This document shows positions 58,654-64,000 of a stretch of 64,000 nt of DNA, one piece after another. Within the stretch, counting starts at the first letter, position 1, and each line of letters begins with the position of its first letter. Made by a program: the position numbers and the translations under genes. The stretch is from Cellulomonas carbonis. Its GTDB lineage: Bacteria > Actinomycetota > Actinomycetes > Actinomycetales > Cellulomonadaceae. The DNA lies in assembly GCF_014636275.1 (NCBI RefSeq), contig NZ_BMEB01000002.1, positions 62,001 through 126,000 of the forward strand, given 5' to 3'. The notes beneath the pieces are model-generated. The model worked only from the letters and a program-made list of their open reading frames with translations, was not told where the DNA came from and did no database searches.

Positions 58654-61125
58654 ATGAGCTCCCCCACGCAGCACGACACCCCGACACCGCTCGAGCAGAC
58701 GGCCGCCCCGGTCGCCGTGCTCGACCTCGCCGTGGGGGGCATGACCTGCGCGTCGTGCGTCGCGCGCGTCGAGAAGAAGATCGGCAAGCTGCCCGGCGCC
58801 CAGGCCGTCGTCAACCTCGCGACCGAGACGGCGCGCGTCGAGCTGACCGACGACGTCCCGGTCGCCGACGTCGTGCGCGCGGTCGAGTCGGCCGGCTACA
58901 CCGCGACGGTCCTCAAGGACAGCCGCACGACGCCGACGACGCGCCGCCCCGACGCCGACGCGGCCGCCCACGCGACGCACGACGTCGCCGAGCACGCGCT
59001 CAGCGGGCACACGATGCCCGAGGGCGACGCACCCCACGAGGACACCTCCGCACCCGAGACCGACCGCGGTGCCTACCTCAAGCGGCGGCTCGTCGTCGCG
59101 GCGGTCCTCACCGTCCCCGTCGTCGCACTGTCGATGATCCCCGCGCTCCAGCTCGACTACTGGCAGTGGGTCGTCACCGCGCTCGCCCTGCCTGTCGTCA
59201 CATGGGCGTCCTGGCCGTTCCACCGGGCCGCCGCACGCGCCGCACGCTACGGCTCGTCGACCATGGACACGCTCGTCTCGCTCGGCATCATCGCCGCGAC
59301 CGGCTGGTCGCTGTGGGCCGTGACGCTCGGCGGTGCGGGCGAGATCGGCATGCGCATGGAGCCGACGCTCGTGCCGCGGCTCGCCGCGGGCGAGATGCAC
59401 ATGCCCGAGCTCTACTTCGAGGTCGCGGCCGTCGTCGCGACGTTCCTCCTCGCGGGCCGCTACGCCGAGCACCGCTCGCGCCGCCAGGCCGGTGACGCGC
59501 TGCGCTCGCTGCTGTCGATGGGCGCCACCGAGGCGACCCTCCTGGAGACCGACGACGCCGGGCGCCGCACCGAGCGGCTCGTCCCGGTCGACCGGCTCGC
59601 CGTCGGCGACCTGTTCGCGGTCCGCCCGGGCGAGAAGGTCGCCACGGACGGCGTCGTCGTCGAGGGCACGAGCGCGGTCGACACGTCGCTCCTGACGGGC
59701 GAGCCCGTCCCGGTCGACGTCGGGCCCGGCGCGCAGGTCACCGGCGCGACGATCAACACCTCCGGCTACCTCGTGGTGCGCGCGACACGCGTGGGCGAGG
59801 AGACGATGCTGGCCCAGATCGGCCGGCTCGTGACGCAGGCGCAGACCGGCAAGGCGCCCGTGCAGCGGCTCGCGGACCGCATCTCGGCGGTGTTCGTCCC
59901 CGTCGTGATCGTGCTCGCGGTACTCACGCTGGTCACGTGGCTGCTGCTCGGCGGCGGGACGCAGGCCGCCTTCACCGCCGCGGTCGCGGTGCTGATCATC
60001 GCGTGCCCGTGCGCGCTGGGGCTCGCGACGCCGACCGCGCTGCTGGTCGGGACGGGTCGCGGTGCGCAGCTCGGCATCCTCATCAAGGGTCCGGAGATCC
60101 TCGAGTCGACGCGTCGGGTCGACACGGTCGTGCTCGACAAGACCGGGACCGTGACGCAGGGCCGCATGCAGCTCGTCGACGTGCTCGCCGCCCCGGGTGA
60201 GGACCGCGAGGAGGTGCTGCGCTTCGCGGGCGCCGTCGAGGCCCGCAGCGAGCACCCGATCGCGCGCGCGATCGCCGCCGGCGCCCGCGAGACCGTCACG
60301 TCGGGCGGTGCGCCCGAGCCGGCCGCCGTCGGCGCCGACGGCGTCGCGATCGGCGAGGACCAGGTGACCGAGTTCGCCAACGAGCCGGGCCGCGGCGTCA
60401 CCGGCGTCGTGCGCACCGCGCACAGCGGCGTGGGCCTCGGCCGGCGCGTGCTGGTCGGCCGCCCGACCTGGCTGCGCGAGCAGGGCGTCGCGACCACGGC
60501 GCTCGACGACGCCTTCACGGCCGCCGAGGCCGACGGCGCCACGGCGGTCATGGCCGCCTGGAGCGGGTCGGCGCGCGGCGTGCTCGTGCTGCGCGACCCG
60601 GTCAAGGAGACGTCGGCCGCGGCGATCGCCGAGCTCCGCACGCTCGGTCTGCGCCCCGTGCTGCTCACGGGCGACAACGCGGGCGCCGCACGCGCCGTCG
60701 CGGGTCAGGTCGGCATCGACGAGGTGATCGCCGAGGTCCTCCCGGCCGACAAGGTCGACGTCGTGCAGCGCCTCCAGCGCGAGGGCCGCGTCGTCGCGAT
60801 GGTCGGCGACGGCGTGAACGACGCCGCGGCGCTCGCGCAGGCCGACCTCGGCCTGGCGATGGGCACGGGCACGGACGTCGCGATGCAGGCGGCCGACATC
60901 ACGCTCGTGCGCGGCGACCTGCGGTCCGCCGGCCAGTCGATCCGGCTCTCGCGCCGCACGCTGCGCATCATCAAGCAGAACCTGTTCTGGGCGTTCGGCT
61001 ACAACGTCGCGGCGATCCCGCTCGCGGCGCTCGGGATGCTCAACCCGATGATCGCGGGCGCGGCGATGGCCGCGAGCTCGGTCATCGTCGTCGGGAACTC
61101 GCTGCGCCTGCGCTCGGCGGCCTGA
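58654..61125 (+). CDS. copA: Copper-exporting P1B-type ATPase
   Basis: An 823-residue membrane pump. An N-terminal HMA domain has the metal motif MTCASC (Cys32, Cys35), followed by a His-containing linker. Eight membrane helices include the transport motif ACPCALGLATPTALLVGTG. Catalytic parts are the actuator LLTGEPVPV, phosphorylation site DKTGTVTQG, the P1B signature EHPIARAI, GDNAGAAR and the hinge MVGDGVNDAAAL. It exports Cu(I) from the cytoplasm. Terminator hairpin 35 bases downstream. Confidence 0.97.
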   Translation: MSSPTQHDTPTPLEQTAAPVAVLDLAVGGMTCASCVARVEKKIGKLPGAQAVVNLATETARVELTDDVPVADVVRAVESAGYTATVLKDSRTTPTTRRPDADAAAHATHDVAEHALSGHTMPEGDAPHEDTSAPETDRGAYLKRRLVVAAVLTVPVVALSMIPALQLDYWQWVVTALALPVVTWASWPFHRAAARAARYGSSTMDTLVSLGIIAATGWSLWAVTLGGAGEIGMRMEPTLVPRLAAGEMHMPELYFEVAAVVATFLLAGRYAEHRSRRQAGDALRSLLSMGATEATLLETDDAGRRTERLVPVDRLAVGDLFAVRPGEKVATDGVVVEGTSAVDTSLLTGEPVPVDVGPGAQVTGATINTSGYLVVRATRVGEETMLAQIGRLVTQAQTGKAPVQRLADRISAVFVPVVIVLAVLTLVTWLLLGGGTQAAFTAAVAVLIIACPCALGLATPTALLVGTGRGAQLGILIKGPEILESTRRVDTVVLDKTGTVTQGRMQLVDVLAAPGEDREEVLRFAGAVEARSEHPIARAIAAGARETVTSGGAPEPAAVGADGVAIGEDQVTEFANEPGRGVTGVVRTAHSGVGLGRRVLVGRPTWLREQGVATTALDDAFTAAEADGATAVMAAWSGSARGVLVLRDPVKETSAAAIAELRTLGLRPVLLTGDNAGAARAVAGQVGIDEVIAEVLPADKVDVVQRLQREGRVVAMVGDGVNDAAALAQADLGLAMGTGTDVAMQAADITLVRGDLRSAGQSIRLSRRTLRIIKQNLFWAFGYNVAAIPLAALGMLNPMIAGAAMAASSVIVVGNSLRLRSAA

Positions 61126-61160
61126 CCGCCGCCGACGCGTCGTCGTCGGCCACACGAGGA

Positions 61161-61201
61161 CGGGGAAGGTCGGTGCCGCTGTCCGGCACCGGCCTTCCCC
61201 G
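61161..61201 (+). terminator. Strong hairpin terminator after copA
   Basis: An 18-pair stem (61161-61178 with 61184-61201, one G-U pair) and 5-base loop, followed by TTCC. The left arm repeats the 17 bases seen at 11920-11936. Confidence 0.8.
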
Positions 61202-61303
61202 TTCCTGCTGCAGGCGCGCGGGCACGCCGCGCCCCGGGTGGCCGCGCACGCGACGCCTTGGCAGGCTGGCCGGACCCGCCCGCCCCCCGGCATCGGAGGT
61301 CAC

Positions 61304-63202
61304 GTGCCCGCCATCGAGGACTACGCGCTCATCGGGGACCTGGAGACGGCGGCCCTCGTCGGCCGCGACGGGTCGATCGACTGGCTCTGCCTGCCGCGGT
61401 TCGACTCCGCCGCGTGCTTCGCCGCGCTGCTGCACGACGAGTCGGCGGGCCGCTGGCGTCTCGCCCCGGCGGGTGCGACGACGGCGACGCGCCGCGACTA
61501 CCGCGGGGACAGCCTGGTCCTCGAGACGACGTGGGAGACGCCCGACGGCACGGTCCGCGTGGTCGACCTCATGCCGCCGCGCGGCGGGCTGCCCGACGTC
61601 GTGCGGATCGTCGAGGGGGTCTCGGGCACCGTCCGCATGCACATGGACCTGCGCATCCGGCTCGACTACGGGCACGTCGTGCCGTGGGTGCGGCACACCG
61701 CGACGGGGATCCGCGCCGTGGGCGGGCCGGACGCGCTCCACCTCGACACCCCCGTGCGGCTCGAGGGCCGCCCCGACCTGTCGACCCACGCGGACTTCAC
61801 GGTCTCGGCCGGGGACCGCGTGCCGTTCTCGCTCGTGCACGCACCGTCGTGGCACGAGCCGCCCGCGCCGCTGGACCCGTACCGGTCGCTCGCCGAGACG
61901 GAGGCGTTCTGGGCCGACTGGCTCGAGGACCTCTCGTTCCGGTGCGACCCCGAGGTCCTCTCGGACGCCCCGGCCGGCACGGCCGAGCGCTGGTCGCGTG
62001 CGGTCCGCCGCTCGCTCGTGCTGCTCAAGGGCCTCACGTACGCACCGAGCGGCGGGATCGTGGCCGCGGCGACGACGTCGCTGCCCGAGGAGATCGGCGG
62101 CGTGCGGAACTGGGACTACCGCTACACGTGGCTGCGCGACGCCACGTTCACGCTCCAGGCGCTGCTGGGCGCCGGGTTCGAGGGCGAGGCGCTCGCGTGG
62201 CGCGAGTGGCTGCTCCGCGCGGTCGCGGGCGACCCCGCGCGACTGCAGATCATGTACGGGATCGACGGCGCACGACGCCTCCCCGAGTACGACCTGCCGT
62301 GGCTGTCGGGCTTCGCGGGCTCGTCGCCCGTGCGGATCGGCAACGCCGCGGCCGACCAGCTCCAGCTCGACGTCTGGGGCGAGGTGCTCGACGCGCTGCA
62401 CCTGGGCCGCAGCGCGGGCCTGGCCCCCGACGAGGCGTCGTGGGACGTGCAGCGCGCGCTCCTGGACCACCTCGAGGGCGCGTGGCGCGAGCCCGACAAC
62501 AGCCTGTGGGAGGTCCGTGGTCCACGCCGGCACTTCGTGCACTCGAAGGTGCTGGCGTGGGTGGGGCTGGACCGGGCCGTCCAGGCCGTCGAGCGGTTCG
62601 GGCTCGAGGGGCCGGTCGACCGGTGGCGTGCCGTGCGCGACGAGATCCACGCCGACGTGTGCACGCACGGGTGGGACGACGAGCGCCGTACGTTCACGCA
62701 GTCGTACGGCTCCGCGGGCCTCGACGCCGCGACGCTGCTCATCCCCCAGGTCGGCTTCCTCGCGTGGGACGACCCGCGCGTCGCGGGCACGGTCGACGCG
62801 GTCCGGCGCGAGCTCACGGTCGACGGGTTCGTGCTCCGGTACGACCCGCACGCCGAGGGCGTCGACGGGCTCCCCGGCGGCGAGGGCGCGTTCCTCGCGT
62901 GCTCGTTCTGGCTCGTGGACGCGCTGCACGGCATCGGACGGCGTGCCGAGGCGCGCGACCTGTTCGAGCGCCTGCTCTCGCTCCGCAACGACGTCGGCAT
63001 GCTCGCCGAGGAGTACGACCCGGCGACGGGGCACCACCTCGGCAACACGCCGCAGGCGTTCAGCCTGGTCGGGCTCGTCAACAGCGCGCGGCACCTCGGC
63101 GGCAGCCACCCGGCCGACCTGACGCCGGGACGCCCGCGGGGCCGACGCGCACGCGGTGGGACGGCCGAGCGCGGCGCGCCGCCCGACGCGCCGCGCTCGT
63201 GA
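61304..63202 (+). CDS. Glycoside hydrolase family 15 protein (trehalase/glucoamylase-like)
   Basis: A 632-residue cytosolic enzyme. It starts PAIEDYALIGDLETAALVGRDGSIDWLCLPRFDS, the hallmark of the actinobacterial GH15 group. The (alpha/alpha)6 barrel has GGVRNWDYRYTWLRDATFTLQALL, DNSLWEVRGPRRHFVHSKVLAWVGLDRA (with a catalytic Glu region) and LLAEEYDPATGHHLGNTPQAFSLVGLVNSA (second Glu). Mycobacterial members are trehalases. The GTG has GGAGGT at good spacing. The C-terminal 30 residues are Arg/Gly-rich. Confidence 0.92.
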   Translation: MPAIEDYALIGDLETAALVGRDGSIDWLCLPRFDSAACFAALLHDESAGRWRLAPAGATTATRRDYRGDSLVLETTWETPDGTVRVVDLMPPRGGLPDVVRIVEGVSGTVRMHMDLRIRLDYGHVVPWVRHTATGIRAVGGPDALHLDTPVRLEGRPDLSTHADFTVSAGDRVPFSLVHAPSWHEPPAPLDPYRSLAETEAFWADWLEDLSFRCDPEVLSDAPAGTAERWSRAVRRSLVLLKGLTYAPSGGIVAAATTSLPEEIGGVRNWDYRYTWLRDATFTLQALLGAGFEGEALAWREWLLRAVAGDPARLQIMYGIDGARRLPEYDLPWLSGFAGSSPVRIGNAAADQLQLDVWGEVLDALHLGRSAGLAPDEASWDVQRALLDHLEGAWREPDNSLWEVRGPRRHFVHSKVLAWVGLDRAVQAVERFGLEGPVDRWRAVRDEIHADVCTHGWDDERRTFTQSYGSAGLDAATLLIPQVGFLAWDDPRVAGTVDAVRRELTVDGFVLRYDPHAEGVDGLPGGEGAFLACSFWLVDALHGIGRRAEARDLFERLLSLRNDVGMLAEEYDPATGHHLGNTPQAFSLVGLVNSARHLGGSHPADLTPGRPRGRRARGGTAERGAPPDAPRS

Positions 63203-63206
63203 GACG

Positions 63207-64000
63207 TCAGCGGAAGCGGCGTCCCTCGTCGCGTCGGTAGACGACCGTGACGAGCACCGCGAAGACGACCGTCCAGGCGACCAGGACCGCGACCGCCTGG
63301 ACGCCGACGTCGCCGCCGGTCGCGACGGGCAGCACCACGTCGCGCGCGGCGCGGCTGGGGAGCCACGTCGACAGGGTGTCGAGCCACCCGGGGAATGCCT
63401 CGGGAGGCATGAAGAGCCCGCCCGCGAACGCGAGCGGGAACACGACGACCTGCGCGATCGCCGTCGCCGCCTTCGCGGACAGCGCGTACCCGATCGACAG
63501 GCCCAGCAGCAGGAACGGCACACCCGCGACCATGAGCGTCACGAGCGCGACCACGAGCCGCAGGACCGGGATCGACGCCTCGGTGAGGAACGCCGCGACG
63601 AGCAGGATCGGCAGGACGCCGAGGAACGCGAACACCGTGCCCGTCATGACCCGCCCGGCCATGCGCGGTGCGGGACCCGCAGGCAGCGTGCGGACGTAGG
63701 GGTCGAAGGGCAGGGCTCGGTCCTCCGCGACGCCGATCCCGTACGTGAAGATGCACGTCGACATCACGGCGAACACCGCGAGCTGCGCGCTCGACGCGGT
63801 CGCCGCGACGGGGTTCCCCGCCACGGCCTCCTGCGGCACGACGAAGAACAGCAGCGCCAGCGCGGGGAAGACGGTGGTCCCGACGACGGCGATCGGCACG
63901 CGGATCGTCTCGAGGAACCCGTAGCGGAAGTGCAGCAGTGCCAGGCGCAGCGTCGGGACCGTGGCGCGGCCCCGTGCGGGACCGCCGCGTCCCGTCGGGG
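63207..64000 (-). CDS. ABC-2 type transporter permease, 5' end cut by window edge
   Basis: The frame is open to the right edge (visible part about 263 residues). The visible N-terminal part reads LRLALLHFRYGFLETIRVPIAVVGTTVFPALALLFFVV, a typical ABC-2 opening. Six membrane helices are evident, with AVMSTCIFTYGIGVAEDRALPFDPYVRTLP as the coupling segment and LAFAGGLFMPPEAFPGWLDTLSTWLPSRAARD before the last helix. The partner ATPase would lie beyond the window. Convergent with the GH15 gene (4-base gap). Confidence 0.9.
   Translation of the reverse strand, partial: PTGRGGPARGRATVPTLRLALLHFRYGFLETIRVPIAVVGTTVFPALALLFFVVPQEAVAGNPVAATASSAQLAVFAVMSTCIFTYGIGVAEDRALPFDPYVRTLPAGPAPRMAGRVMTGTVFAFLGVLPILLVAAFLTEASIPVLRLVVALVTLMVAGVPFLLLGLSIGYALSAKAATAIAQVVVFPLAFAGGLFMPPEAFPGWLDTLSTWLPSRAARDVVLPVATGGDVGVQAVAVLVAWTVVFAVLVTVVYRRDEGRRFR

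Overview
The window is very GC-rich (my impression is above 70%), with dense genes, frequent GTG starts and many 4-base stop/start overlaps. Together with the gene content this points to an actinobacterium, probably close to Cellulomonas (inference; no 16S rRNA is present). Actinobacterial markers are the CsoR/CopZ/CopA copper locus, a complete coproporphyrin-dependent heme pathway with a [2Fe-2S]-type ferrochelatase, an EtfD-like iron-sulfur membrane protein, a mycobacterial-type dCTP deaminase, a fused MrpA-MrpB antiporter subunit, and several promoters that appear to make leaderless mRNAs (a TANNNT-like -10 ending six bases before the start codon).

Layout. 1-4.1 kb: a ring-cleavage dioxygenase-like VOC gene divergent from a MarR regulator with two matching operators, two unknown genes and a VWA lipoprotein. 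4.3-6.5 kb: tRNA-Gly(CCC), a cluster of DnaA-box-like sequences, dcd and an unknown gene. 6.5-10.8 kb: a NatAB-type ABC exporter downstream of a NarL/DesK-type two-component system. 10.9-17.8 kb: an unknown gene, an EtfD-like protein, a GAF-EAL phosphodiesterase, a PhzF protein and a DUF4253 protein. 18-24.8 kb: an Mrp Na+/H+ antiporter operon mrpA(B)CDEFG. 24.8-29.7 kb: a DUF4235 protein, an unknown acidic protein, then a tight four-gene operon for a small exported protein, a large lipoprotein and a MacB-like ABC ATPase and permease. 30-34.4 kb: a PhoX phosphatase, a PhyH dioxygenase, a possible truncated ORF and a methyltransferase. 34.5-38.7 kb: a TPP riboswitch and thiamine transporter thiBPQ. 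38.7-45 kb: a PAS-GAF-SpoIIE phosphatase, a tandem GNAT protein, an SRPBCC protein and a PAS-GGDEF-EAL protein. 45-55.4 kb: heme biosynthesis, hemA divergent from hemE-hemY-hemQ-hemH-hemC-hemD-hemB-hemL. 55.6-64 kb: an alpha-amylase-family enzyme, a DksA-type zinc-finger protein, csoR-copZ-copA, a GH15 enzyme and a truncated ABC-2 permease.

Most of the window is ordinary chromosomal housekeeping. The parts least explained by known families are: (i) the exported protein/lipoprotein/ABC operon at 25.7-29.7 kb and its CRP-like control site; (ii) a family of five intergenic palindromes with variable arms and a constant 12-base loop (10.87, 32.1, 33.1, 34.4 and 58.5 kb); (iii) the DnaA-box cluster upstream of dcd; (iv) unassigned operators in the hem locus. 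No CRISPR array, insertion sequence, transposase, integrase or prophage gene was found.
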